NCBI RefSeq assembly: GCF_037392515.1
Contig: NC_090292.1
Location: 45,001,747 to 45,065,746 of the forward strand
Direction of reading: 5' to 3'
Source of the DNA: Haliotis asinina
Taxonomy: Eukaryota > Mollusca > Gastropoda > Lepetellida > Haliotidae
DNA length: 64,000 nucleotides
The notes below the pieces were generated by a model, which saw only the letters and a program-made list of their open reading frames with translations, had not been told where the DNA came from and searched no databases. Within the stretch, counting starts at the first letter, position 1, and every line of letters starts with the position of its first letter. Below are positions 1 through 9,676 of this stretch, in pieces. Both the position numbers and the translations under genes were made by a program.

Positions 1-2955
1 TCTTCAAATCTGGACTGACAACCCAAGTAGGTGTAACCAATATACGGTTTGATTTCATGCAATTTATTTATACCTACTTGGGTGTCCCACCTCTTCTGCA
101 TCAGATCACGGATGTAAGTTCTAATGCTAGCTTTGTAATCACTGTAAGGAATAGGCAGTGGTGTCACAAATTTGTTGAGTGCTGCTTTAGCAGCAAGGTC
201 AGCCAATGTATTACCAGAGATCCCTACATGGCTGGGTAACCAACAGAAGACGATGTCATATTGGCGAGTAGCAAGATCATTATACAATTCAATAATTTCA
301 ATTAAGAGTGGATGTTTACAAGACATATTTTTAATAGCCTGAAGGCAAGAAAGAGAGTCGGAATATATTATATACTGTTTACGTTTCGGGTGTCTTTGAA
401 TATATTTAAGGGCTGTTGATATGGCATTAGCTTCAGCTGTAAAAATAGAACTATTGTCTGGTAATCTAGAAGATATTGTTCTGGATCCAATGACAGTGGC
501 ACAAGCAATTGCGGCACCGTCCTTGGACCCATATGTAAATAAGGAGTTATAATTGTTATATTTATGTTTAAATTGACTATATTCTTGTTTGTACTGTAAT
601 TCATTGGTTTCTGATTTTTTTAATGTAGTTAATGTTAGGTCAACTTGTGGTCTAACCAACTGCCAAGGAGGAGAAGAAAGCAGACGGCAGGGAGCTATAT
701 TTTCCAGCTCAATGCTAGAAGCAGCAAGAATTGGCTTAATTCTGAGCCCAATCAAGTTTAGATCGCACCAGTGATCTATATAAGTGAAGGAGGGTACTTT
801 GATCCCCTCCACATTTTGAATTTGAAGCAACCTTTAATAAATCGAGTGGATTCAGGCATTTGGCTTTTAGGGATTTAATATGCGGCAAAAAGGTCAAATG
901 TGAGTCGAAAATAAGTCCCAAGAACTTGGCCTCCTTGACCACTTTGATCGGGGTACCACTGAGATATAGTTCTGGGTCTTTATGGGGTTTGTATTTACGA
1001 CAGAAGTGTATACAATTGGTTTTTAATTTAGAAAATTTAAAGCCGTTTTCAAGACACCATTTATCTATTTTGTTTAAACACAGCTGCAGTTGCCGTTCAA
1101 TAGTATGCATATTTTTACCACGACAAGACATATTAAAATCATCCACAAATAAAGATCCATCTATTAAATCATTTAAAACTTTAGATAGACTGTTGATCTT
1201 GATGCTACAAAGAGTGACAGACAAAATACTGCCTTGTGGAACACCCTGATCCTGATTGTAATGATCAGACAGGGTAGAACCCACACGGACTTGAAATTGC
1301 CTGTCATTTAAAAAGTTGGATATGAATTGAGGCAAACGACCTCGCAAACCGAAATCATGTAAATCTCTTAGAATGCCATATTTCCAGGTTGTGTCATATG
1401 CTTTTTCAAGATCAAAAAAGATAGACACAGCATGTTGTTTATTAATTAGTGCGTTTTTAAGAAATGATTCTAAATGCACTAAGTGGTCGACAGTACTTCT
1501 GTTTATACGGAAACCACATTGTATATCTGTTGTGAGATTATTTGTTTCCAAGTACCAAACAAGTCGATTATTTATCATGCGTTCCATGGTCTTACAAACA
1601 CAGCTAGTTAATGAAATCGGATGATAATTGGACGGATCCGTATGATCACGTCCAGGTTTAGGTATTGGTACTACTACGGCATCACGCCACGAAGAAGGAA
1701 ATCTCCCGGAAGTCCAAACATCATCAAATATTGATAAGAGCGTCTCTAAACATTATTCTGGTAAATGCTTCAGGAGTTGATAATGTATGTTATCAGCTCC
1801 TGTAGCAGTGTCATGAGCTTGATCAAGAGCAGCATGGAGTTCATGAATAGAAAACGTTTCATTATAATCTTCCCCATTATCAGAATTGAAATTAATAGTT
1901 TTCCTTTCTTGTTGTTTTTGATATTGCTGAAATTTAGGTACATAATTTGAAGAGGAAGAATGTTTAGCAAGAGTTTCGCCCAGCCTATCTGCAATATCTG
2001 ATTTCTCAGTAAGTAATTGATCTCCATGTTTAAGATGATGGACAGTAGATTTATTACCTTTACCTATAATTTTCTGGACCATCTTCCATACCTTGGATAT
2101 GGGTGTCCGAGAATTTATTTTAGATACATAATTTTGCCAAGATTGGCGTTTGTTCTGTTTAAAAGTACGCCGTGCTTTAGCATTTAAAATTTCAAATTTA
2201 TTCAAATTATGCACCATAGGATGGCGACGGAAATAATGTTCTGCTTTTTTCCTTGCCTTCCTAGCTTGTTTGCACTCATCGTTGAACCATGGTTTTCTTA
2301 TGTGTGGAACTACAGAGGACTTTGGTATACACTCATCAGCTATGGAATTCAGTTCATCCGAAAAGCATTTAATAGCATCTGGAACGTCAATAAAGCGTTC
2401 AGGTTTAAGTTTTTCAGCACACAGTGTTTCATATAAAGCCCAGTTAGCCTTTTTAAAATTTCGTCTTAATGATGGAGGAACATCGGATGGAGTTACAAAT
2501 TTTAATACAGTAGGCAAATGGTCACTTCCACAGAGGTCATCGTGGACTGACCATTCGAATTCATTTAGTAGTTCGGAAGTTGTCAGAGACAAGTCAGGAG
2601 CAGAATAGGTGCCTGTACCAGGGTGTAAATATGTGTTGGAACCATCATTATAAATACATAAATCATTGTCAGAACAAAAGTCCTCCAACAATTTCCCTTT
2701 AGTGTTTGTAGTTACACAACCCCCGAGTGGGTTGTGGCCATTTAAGTCTCCCATTATAATACAGGGCTTCGGGAGCTGATCATATAGAGCTTGAAGGTCA
2801 GTTTTAGCAAACGTCGAAGACGGAGGAATATAAAGAGAGCATAGCGTAAACGCTACATGTAATGTAATTCTCACTGCAACAGCCTGCATATAAGTATAAA
2901 GTGAAAAAGGGCTTTGAATAACGTTTTGTTTGACTAGAATGGATGATCCGCTACA
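1..2955 (-). pseudogene. Copy A ORF2 remnant (endonuclease, RT, RNase H)
   Basis: Reverse transcriptase motifs are visible on the minus strand: the FFDLEKAYD block, GVPQGSILSV and the catalytic FVDDFN. The endonuclease keeps MGDLNGHNPL and GSDHLP. RNase H motifs fall in about 540-180. Compared with B and E, the first 40-50 residues of the endonuclease are missing at about 2950, where the text jumps to the GGSSILV region. About 300 bp are missing near position 760, so the RT ends at RSKLD and resumes at the segment before the RNase H linker. Further frame changes separate the RT (736-1587) from the endonuclease part (1753-2889). It encodes no functional protein. Confidence 0.9.
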
Positions 2956-2971
2956 AAATTATTGGAATAAA

Positions 2972-4244
2972 CTATCTTTTGGGGGGATTTATTGGGGATC
3001 TACCCCGCGCTCTTTTGGAGGGCGACAAGCTATGTGCTCTAGAATGGACGTTTTCAGAAACGTCCATCTCTTCAAGAGACCCGTATTTATTGAACAATTG
3101 AATTTTGTTCTGTGACCCTTTTGGAGCTCTGCCACTTTGTTGTTTTGAAGCATCAGGCTTTGGCTTCGATTTATTTTTCACAGTTTGTTAACTATCAGCT
3201 GTGGATTGAGACTTTGAGTTTGACTGAGATGATGATTTGTGATCAGAAGAAGACTTTGAGGTATTAGGAAGTGATTCCTCAGTCTGTGATGATATAGCTG
3301 GGTACAAAAGCTGTGGAGAATCGCAATTTACCCAAGTCAGAGTAGTTTGGCAGCCTGTGGTTGATGTAGTGCTAGATTTACATCCCGATGATGTTTTTGC
3401 TACTGTAGCATAAGTTTGTGGAAGATCAGATGTCTTTACCAGTTTTTTGGCCTCGGAAAAAGAAATATTTTGAGTAAATTTGATTTTATTGATTTCCATT
3501 TGCTCTTTCCAAATAGGACATTGCTTAGAAAATGAAGAATGGTCGCCTGAGCAATTGGTGCAATTTTTATAATCACTGTCACAATCTTCTGTTGTGTGTG
3601 TCTTCTCACCACAGTGAGCACACAACAGACAATGTGCAAGTATTCACGCCATGTCCATATTTTTGGCATTTAAAACACCTGAGCGGGTTGGGGATGTAGG
3701 TATCAACTTGTATGTTACAATAGCCTGCCTTCACTGATTTCGGAGCATTTGGACATGAAAAAGTAAACAGATAGGTATTAGTTTGGAATGTTTCATTGTT
3801 TTTTCGGGTTGAAAAGCGCTTCACATACAGCACACCTTGATCTTTCATTTCTGATCCTATGTCAATTTCGGACATATCAGCAAACAATCGATCACGATCT
3901 CTGATGATACCTTTACTAGTATTCAAGGTCTTGTGAGCAGAGACCGTGACCGGAATGCCCACGAAAGATTTCATGTTCATCAGGTTCGTTGCTTGTTGGT
4001 TTTTCCCGCATTCGACTAGCAGGGTACCCGAACGCAAGCGTCTAATGTTTTTCACCTCTCCAGCAACACCTTGAATACCCTTGGATACAGCAAAGGGGTT
4101 CAACTTTAACGGTGTCTTGTCAGGATTCTCAATAACAACGAAACGCGGCCAATATTCAATCGATGCAGACGGTCTGTGGTCAGTATCAACAGGGTCAATA
4201 TCAAGTGGACGTTTTGTTTTTTTGGTTGGGGTTTCATACGCCAT
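2972..4244 (-). pseudogene. Copy A ORF1 (gag-like, CCHC zinc knuckles), frameshifted
   Basis: The likely start is the ATG at 4244 (MAYETPTKKTKRPL), matching the start chosen for copy E. An upstream in-frame ATG at 4427 (MPRRRWLMG) would extend it. The protein has an RRM-like middle part, a CFKCQKYGHGVNTC knuckle and a second knuckle CAHCGEKTHTTEDC in another frame, so there is a frameshift near 3610. A stop lies near 3183, just before the basic tail RGRSPINPPKR. In this family ORF1 binds the element RNA to form the RNP. This copy is broken. Confidence 0.88.
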
Positions 4245-4797
4245 AGTTAGTGTAATATGGTTCATCATCCGAGCTCCCCACCCACCACGGAGTATCACAA
4301 GGACAATGGTAAAGCAAGCGGGCCTCCAGCTTGCAGCACCAAGGATACCCGGATGATATACTCCAGTAGAAGAATTACAAAGAATTAATCCACCAGATTG
4401 GCCCATGAGCCACCGCCTTCTGGGCATAAGACTCTAGGCAAAATTCAGAACTTCAAATACATTCCAAAACCAGAAACGTCGATGAATAATTCAGCCAAGA
4501 CCGAAATTAAAAGTCCAAATAAAATTTGTGCAATGACATATATATATAATCCATGCACAGGGCTTGGCATGACCAGCCGATTGGTTGAATCGGGCCAATT
4601 CAACCACCCGTCTAGGTGAAGTAAGGGCCAAAGTGGTGTGTTGGGCAAATGGAAAGCAGTTAAAAGCCCAAATGCCCTCAACCACCAGGTTCCCGTCCTC
4701 CACCGACACGGGACGCCAACAGGTTGCCCAATTTAGTCGCCTCTTACGACAAGCAATGGGGTGCTGTGGACACATTCTGTCCCGGGTCCACACGGGA
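4245..4797 (-). other. Copy A 5' leader with alternative 5' module
   Basis: Bases about 4540-4700 match, in reverse, the leader of B, D, E and F (CACCGACAC, AACCACCAGG and GGCCAAAGTGGTGT blocks). From about 4705 to 4795 the sequence differs. It contains a CGCCTCTTACGACAAGC block that also occurs in the SINE at 53995-54264 (as its reverse complement). No delta-like ribozyme fold could be drawn here. Confidence 0.6.
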
Positions 4798-4861
4798 GTC
4801 TATATACAGAAAATATTACTCAGAATTCAACCAAGAGATACATTTCCTTTAAAAAAACAAT

Positions 4862-4965
4862 AACTAAATGAGCACTGACTGTGTTAAAAAGGTCCTTAAT
4901 GGTTTTTACAGTATGATATTTCTCCCTTATGATGGGTGTGCTTCGAATTATGACATTCACACTAT
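4862..4965 (-). mobile_element. Small fragment of an ORF2 C-terminus of the same LINE family
   Basis: The text TAAATGAG...AAAAAGGTCCTTAATGG...TCTCCCTTATGATGG parallels the ORF2 3' end of copy F (30412-30490), with many changes. It is a decayed minus-strand piece next to copy A. The sequence from 4966 to 5247 shows nothing recognisable. Confidence 0.6.
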
Positions 4966-5247
4966 ACCTATTGCATATTGCTGCGATTTGATGAGTATCT
5001 TTAACAAAACCATTACAGTCAAGACAAAACTGAAGCAGATCAATAGTTTCAGATAGTATCTTGCTAAGATCACTACATCAGAATTCATCTCGGATTATTA
5101 GCAGAACTAGGCAAACAAACACTACAAAATTACACAAACACACCATGTAGATATCATGGAACAACAATCACTTGGTATTGTCTTCGTTGGTTGGCTTGTG
5201 CTTCAAGCTATTTAAAACAATGATTTATTTACTGATATGTCAAGTAC

Positions 5248-5400
5248 AGTCTGGATGGCAGCCTTTTCAATCAAGGGTGCCTCCAAGCTCACACCAAGAC
5301 CTAGGAGAGGCTAGTTGAATCCAGGACCTTCTCTTCGCGGACGACGCTGCTCTCGTCGCCCACACAGAGAAAGCACTGCACCAACAACCTATATCTGCAC
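5248..5400 (+). pseudogene. Fragment of a different reverse transcriptase (LFADDAALVAHTE motif)
   Basis: The frame beginning GACCTTCTCTTCGCGG reads DLLFADDAALVAHTEKAL, a typical RT catalytic block (FADD) of another non-LTR clade. Just upstream, in a shifted frame, DGSLFN and LQAHTKT correspond to the usual residues before that block. Only about 50 codons remain and at least one frameshift is present. The motif style points to an RTE- or CR1-type element, but the clade cannot be fixed from so little. Confidence 0.72.
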
Positions 5401-6190
5401 ACGCCCAATAAATTATGTTTCCAATCAACATTATATTCACATGCCCGACACAGACTATGTTGATATGCCCGGTAATGACGTAGCTTTTGTTTTATTTTAT
5501 TCGAAAATGAAATGGATTGGACACAAGTTGTTCAACTTAGGAAGGCCCTCTCCCAGAATTTGCATATGTCATTCTTACAATATAAAAAAAAAGAATAACA
5601 ACCTGGATTTGTTGAAACAATATATACAAGAATAAAACTACAAAAAACACTCAGTTAGCGTAATACATCTGTGTGCATGTTGAAATAATAATTGCGTTTC
5701 ATGTAGTAACAGAGTAGCATGACCAAACAATAACAAATTAATGGTATGCGATGTTTAACGACAGTATTTACATTTAGAAACAAATCTTCACGCTTTATGT
5801 ATAAAAGAACATTTTGAAAGGCAATGCCATGAATTTTCACAAGAACAACCAAAAGTACAAGAAGCATCAGCGCTTAAATTAATTCTGAATAAATCGTAAT
5901 TTAGCGAACTTGAATTGCACCTTAGTTTTGTGTGAATAATGATGTTTAATCACAAATTCTATTGGTAAATAAGCGTTTGAAGTATGGGAGGTTTAACAGT
6001 GTGATATTCAGAATGAAAGGTTTCCACCAAACTAAGAGAAAGGTTACCTTAGAAATATTGCTTCCACGCTTAAGAAACATACTCACTAAGCGTGCAGAAA
6101 GACAGTTAACCATTGACTAAATTATAAAGAAATGACAAAGCTCTCCTGTCATTTGGTTGGAATTTCAAGACAAAATGTTTACCAAGCAAC
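5401..6190. other. No recognisable gene or repeat
   Basis: AT-rich sequence with short chance open frames on both strands and no protein motif, repeat array or splice structure that I can support. Confidence 0.5.
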
Positions 6191-6212
6191 TAACCTCTGC
6201 GACAAGCCTCAC

Positions 6213-6659
6213 CTGCCTTAGTTTCGGGATACGTCGTGGTCGTAGTCGTGACTGTCACCTGTGGCAATGACGACGTTGGCAGAGTGCTTTCATTAACAGC
6301 AGTCTCCTTAGTATCTTCCTTCATCCAACAACACCTCAAATTCCAGTAGCGACGCAGTTTCCTAAGACTCTTTCTGTAGGTATATCCCTCCCGTTTTTCA
6401 CGTTGTGGCTTTCGTGTAATTGTGTTCATTTGTACCTTCATGGTCTGTGCAATGGCCTTTACACTACCTTCTTTTGCAACACCAGTTCAACACGTTCTGC
6501 CAAGGCAGCCATATTGGCAATAATGTCGACAGTTTTCAATTTCCATGTTCCCAAGTCGCTTTCCACCACTGCCACTCGTGCAGGCAAGGTTTGATCAGCC
6601 TGCACGTCTCTGATGCAAATCACCATAAGACTGAATACACTAATTGTTAAAATCTCCAT
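6213..6659 (-). pseudogene. Broken first exon of a secreted coiled-coil protein, paralogue of the gene at 49595-43059
   Basis: The ATG at 6659 opens a signal peptide (MEILTISVFSLMVICIRDVQA) followed by LPARVAVVESDLGTWK, like LADRVAVMEEEFRSWK in the paralogue. The end of the exon (ESTLPTSSL, then a TTTTTTYPET stretch) and the donor site GCAG/GTGAGGCTT at 6213 also match. Between these the frame is lost: the first part stops at about 6459, the rest continues in another frame, and about 30 codons of the coiled coil are missing. Later exons (linker, ankyrin) are not visible below 6213. It is either a pseudogene or a rearranged family member. Confidence 0.72.
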
Positions 6660-6719
6660 TATGTAAGTGTACTGCGTAGAACGCAGCTAGGAAGACAACT
6701 GCCGCGCCGTCGAGTAAAC

Positions 6720-6733
6720 GGTTTTAATATAGC
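6720..6733 (-). promoter_or_regulatory. TATA-like box of the broken exon at 6659
   Basis: The minus strand reads GCTATATTAAAACC about 65 bp before the ATG. It is followed by a 5' UTR (GTCTTCCTAGCTGCGTTCT) nearly identical to that upstream of 49595. The spacing and surrounding sequence match the second promoter at 49658-49669. Confidence 0.6.
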
Positions 6734-6734
6734 T

Positions 6735-7276
6735 CCATTGAAGTGTTAGCCAGAATGCCAGCCCAGTAGAACACATGCTCCACCGGTAGTGAGCGTAGAG
6801 GTGGCATCACGCTGCCTCCTGGATGGTGAAGATGCCCCACCTATTATGGTCATCACAATGCAACATCGTCTCTGGAGACGTCACTTACAACATGGACATG
6901 CTCGCACTGGAGCCATTGTCGGAATATAAGACAGCCACGTAAGGAGAACTGTATACCAGCGGTTGACGGGGCAACATATAGTACATACAGCCATTGATAT
7001 GACTAATTTGCGTGCACGTTACCGCCAGACAGTTCCAGCTTGGTGAAGACAGTTCCTCAGTTCAGAAGACGAGGGATGGGCTCATTCCAGACTCATTGTA
7101 ATCCGCTTATGCAATTATCAGCTTTTAATAACCTGTATGGGATACATTTTCGATGACATGATCAAAATGGATGACCAGCTGCGAGTGTGTCACAAAGGTA
7201 CATGTGTTTGGGGCACGAACGTGACAAACGTGGAATATAAACAGCCGTAGAGAGAGGTGAATGTATGGCGCCCACT
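6735..7276. other. Intergenic, nothing recognised
   Basis: No open frame with protein character and no repeat that I recognise. The stretch lies between the promoter of the broken exon and the minisatellite. Confidence 0.4.
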
Positions 7277-7869
7277 TTCTGTAAGAAAAAGTGGTACCAG
7301 AGCTTGGCAACATGGTTCTGTAAGAAATGCCGGTCTCGGGATATGAATTAGCTCCGTAAGAAATACTGATTCCGGAGTATGGCACACGGGCTCTGTAAGA
7401 ATTACTGATTCTGAGGTATGGCACATTGGCTCTGTAAGAAATACTGGTCCCGCGCTATGGCACATTGGCTCTGTAAGAAATACTGGTCCCGCGCTATGGC
7501 ACATTGGCTCTGTAAGAAATACTGGTCCTGGGCTATGGCACACTGGCTCTGTAAGAAATACTGATTCTGGGGTATGGCACATTGGCTCTGTAAGAAATAC
7601 TGGTCCCGCGCTATGGCACACTGGCTCTGTAAGAAATACTGGTCCTGGGCTATGGTACACTGGCTCTGTAAGAAATACTAGTAGTGATTCTGGGGTATGG
7701 CACATTGGCTCTGTAAGGAATACTGATTCCGCGATATAGCAAACTGTCTCTGTAAGAAAAACTGGTCCCAGGGTATGACACACTAGCTCTAGAAGAAATA
7801 CTCGCCCCTGATTATGGCACCTTGGTTGTGTAAAATATTCTGATCTGAGATTATGGTTCCTTGGTTCTA
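7277..7869. repeat. 39-bp minisatellite, about 15 units, interrupted by copy B
   Basis: Units such as CTCTGTAAGAAATACTGGTC plus 19 more bases repeat every 39 bp. One unit near 7674 has six extra bases. Because 39 is a multiple of three and the units lack stops, a long open frame runs on the minus strand (repeated FLTEPVCHS-like residues), but this looks like a by-product. Remnants continue after copy B at 13921-13960, so the retrotransposon landed inside the array. Confidence 0.88.
7859..7869. repeat. Left target-site duplication of copy B
   Basis: CCTTGGTTCTA stands directly before GGCACCC, the first base of copy B. It recurs exactly at 13910-13920 directly after the ACTC tail. Confidence 0.93.
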
Positions 7870-7927
7870 GGCACCCGTGGCGAGCCACCTCCTCGTGGTG
7901 GGTGCTGGGTAACGCCAAGAGCTCGCC
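7870..7927 (+). ncRNA. Hepatitis-delta-like self-cleaving ribozyme at the 5' terminus of copy B
   Basis: P1 pairs GGCACCC (7870-7876) with GGGTGCT (7900-7906), seven pairs starting with a G-U wobble at the cleavage site as in the delta ribozyme. P2 pairs GGCGAGC (7879-7885) with GCTCGCC (7921-7927). P3 pairs ACC with GGT around loop TCCTCGT, close to the delta L3 loop. GG at 7907-7908 can form P1.1 with the loop cytosines. GCCAAG (7914-7919) fits J4/2, with 7915 the presumed catalytic C. P4 is reduced to a four-base linker. Cleavage would occur exactly before 7870, at the target-site boundary. Confidence 0.87.
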
Positions 7928-8472
7928 GACACCCCCGTAGTGGACCCGGGGGGATATTTGGTCCACCAACCCGTTTGCCGTGGGTTGCGGCCCGTGTCGG
8001 TGGAGGAAGGGATCCTGGTGGTTGAGGGCAATAGGTCCCTGCAACTGTGTTCCTGTTGCCTAATACACCACTTTGGCCCTGACTTCACCTAGACGGGAGG
8101 TTGAATAGGCCCGGTTCAACCAATCGGCTGGTCATGCCAAGCCCTGAGCATTGTCATTGTTTTTGCTCAAATTTGACTTTTTCAAATCTTTGTAAATGGG
8201 CCTTTGTCATATAGCTTGTAGACCAGTAATATCTATTGATATATTGATGCCACATTAACCAAACTGTTATTACCTAGAGTCTAATGCCCAGAAGGCGATG
8301 GCTCATGGGTCAATCTGGTGGATTTATTGATCTTGAATTGATACTTCTGCTGGAGTATATCATCCCAGTATCCTTGGTGCTGTCAGTAGGAAACCCACTG
8401 GCATATAGCATTGTCTTTATGATACTCCGTGGTGGGTGGGGAGCTGGGATGATGAAGTTCTATGACTTTACC
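7928..8472 (+). other. Copy B 5' leader
   Basis: GC-rich sequence conserved in D, E and F, with potential stems such as GTGGACC/GGTCCAC and CAACCCG/TGGGTTG. In copy B a frame opens at 8284 (MPRRRWLMGQ) in phase with ORF1. A hydrophobic stretch before ORF1 (LLEYII, then VSLVL and ILRGGWGA) is preserved in frame in B, E and F. ORF1 may therefore start upstream, or the leader may be conserved as RNA. Confidence 0.6.
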
Positions 8473-9676
8473 ATGATACCCCCAAAACAACTCAAACGTA
8501 CTTTAGAGGATAGTTCATCTTCTGATGATGACACAGTCTCCAAAGGCAAATCTGACCATTGGTCTCGTTATTTAGGGATTTCTTCTTCAGATGATGGTCC
8601 GTTGAAACTGAATCCGTTTGCCCTGTCAAAAGCGATTTATGGCATTGCTGGTGACGTTGTGTCAATGAAAAAGATGCGATCTGGTCTTATATTACTTGAA
8701 TGCAAATCAGCGTTTCAGTCATCTACACTCTTAGCTGTTAAGCATCTCGTGTCCGTACCTGTTACTGTGTCTCCACACAAAACTCTCAACAGTTCTAAAG
8801 GCATTGTCAGAGACCGAGAACGTTGTCTGCTAGACATGTCTGAAGATGAGATAGCGTTTGAACTAAAAGACCAGGGTGTAACAGGTGTAAAACGTTTTAC
8901 AAGTCGGCAAAATGGTCAGATTGTAAACTTAAACACGTATCTGCTCAACTTTTCTGTTCCTGTTCCACCTTCATCCATCAAAGCAGGGTACTGCAATATC
9001 AATGTTGATAAGTACATACCGAACCCGCTTCGGTGTTACTCATGTCAAAAGTTTGGTCATGGTGCTAAATCTTGTACCAACAGCAAGAAATGTCATCGCT
9101 GTGGAGAACTTGCTCATGACACGTTAGATTGTCCAAACAACCCTAAATGCGTTAATTGCTCTGGCGATCATGCTGCCTCATCAAAATCTTGCCCTGTCTG
9201 GCAACAACAACATCAGATAGTGAAACTTAAACATGAAAGAAACATTACTTTCGCAGAGGCTAAACGTTTGGTTGCACAAGACAACACTCCAGTTGCAACT
9301 GTCATACTCTGCAGCTGTTACCCGTCAACGTACTAAGACTGTTAAATCAGTTGAATGCCAGACTGAAATCACTTGGGTGAATACTGAGACGTATTCTACG
9401 TGTGAAATGCAAACTGTTGCTTCCACGCAAACAGCATCACAATCCCGTCCACAATCTCGTTCACCATCACCTGTTATCGTGAATGCTAGCAAGACAGTGA
9501 ACTATTCAAAAAAGTCAGATCGGGTTCCAAAGAGTCAACGGAATCCGGTACAAATATTTAATAGATATCAACTTCTGGAAGATATGGATGTCACTCCTCA
9601 TCACCGTGTGCGCCAAAAAAGTCATTCGCCACGGTCCAGGAACAGATCGCCTGTGTTACCACCTAATGTAACATGA
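8473..9676 (+). pseudogene. Copy B ORF1 (gag-like, three CCHC knuckles), one frameshift
   Basis: The proposed start at 8473 (MIPPKQLKRTLED) is in the same place as MAYETP of the other copies; 8284 is an in-frame alternative. An RRM-like region precedes three knuckles: CYSCQKFGHGAKSC, CHRCGELAHDTLDC and CVNCSGDHAASSKSC. A single-base frameshift near 9300 moves the Ser/Gln-rich and basic tail (RSRNRSPVLPPN) to another frame, ending at TGA 9674-9676. The stop overlaps the ORF2 start as ATGA, which suggests coupled termination and reinitiation. Its usual role is RNA binding and RNP assembly. Confidence 0.9.

Larger units (their letters stand above)
1..4797 (-). mobile_element. Copy A: decayed I/Nimb-like non-LTR retrotransposon, 3' end outside the window
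   Basis: The minus strand reads, in order, a 5' leader (4797-4245), ORF1 with CCHC knuckles (4244-2972), endonuclease and reverse transcriptase (about 2950-736) and RNase H (about 735-1). It is collinear with the complete copies B and E in this window. The copy is cut by the left window edge inside the ORF2 C-terminus. It carries frameshifts, a stop and two internal deletions, so it is a fossil. Its leader differs from the other copies: it lacks the ribozyme module seen in B, E and F and instead has a segment related to the SINE heads. Confidence 0.93.

Noticed and set aside
4700..4797. Delta-like ribozyme at the 5' end of copy A
   Set aside because: No GGCACCC-type P1 or TCCTCGT loop is present; the module is replaced by other sequence.
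7190..8044. 284-codon minus-strand frame across the 39-bp minisatellite
   Set aside because: It arises from a stop-free 39-bp period and crosses the LINE boundary at 7870. Not a gene.
8041..8110. Leader frames of the LINE (repeated PSSTDTG peptide words on the minus strand) as genes
   Set aside because: The peptide appears only because the GC-rich leader is copied with each element, and it is antisense to the element.
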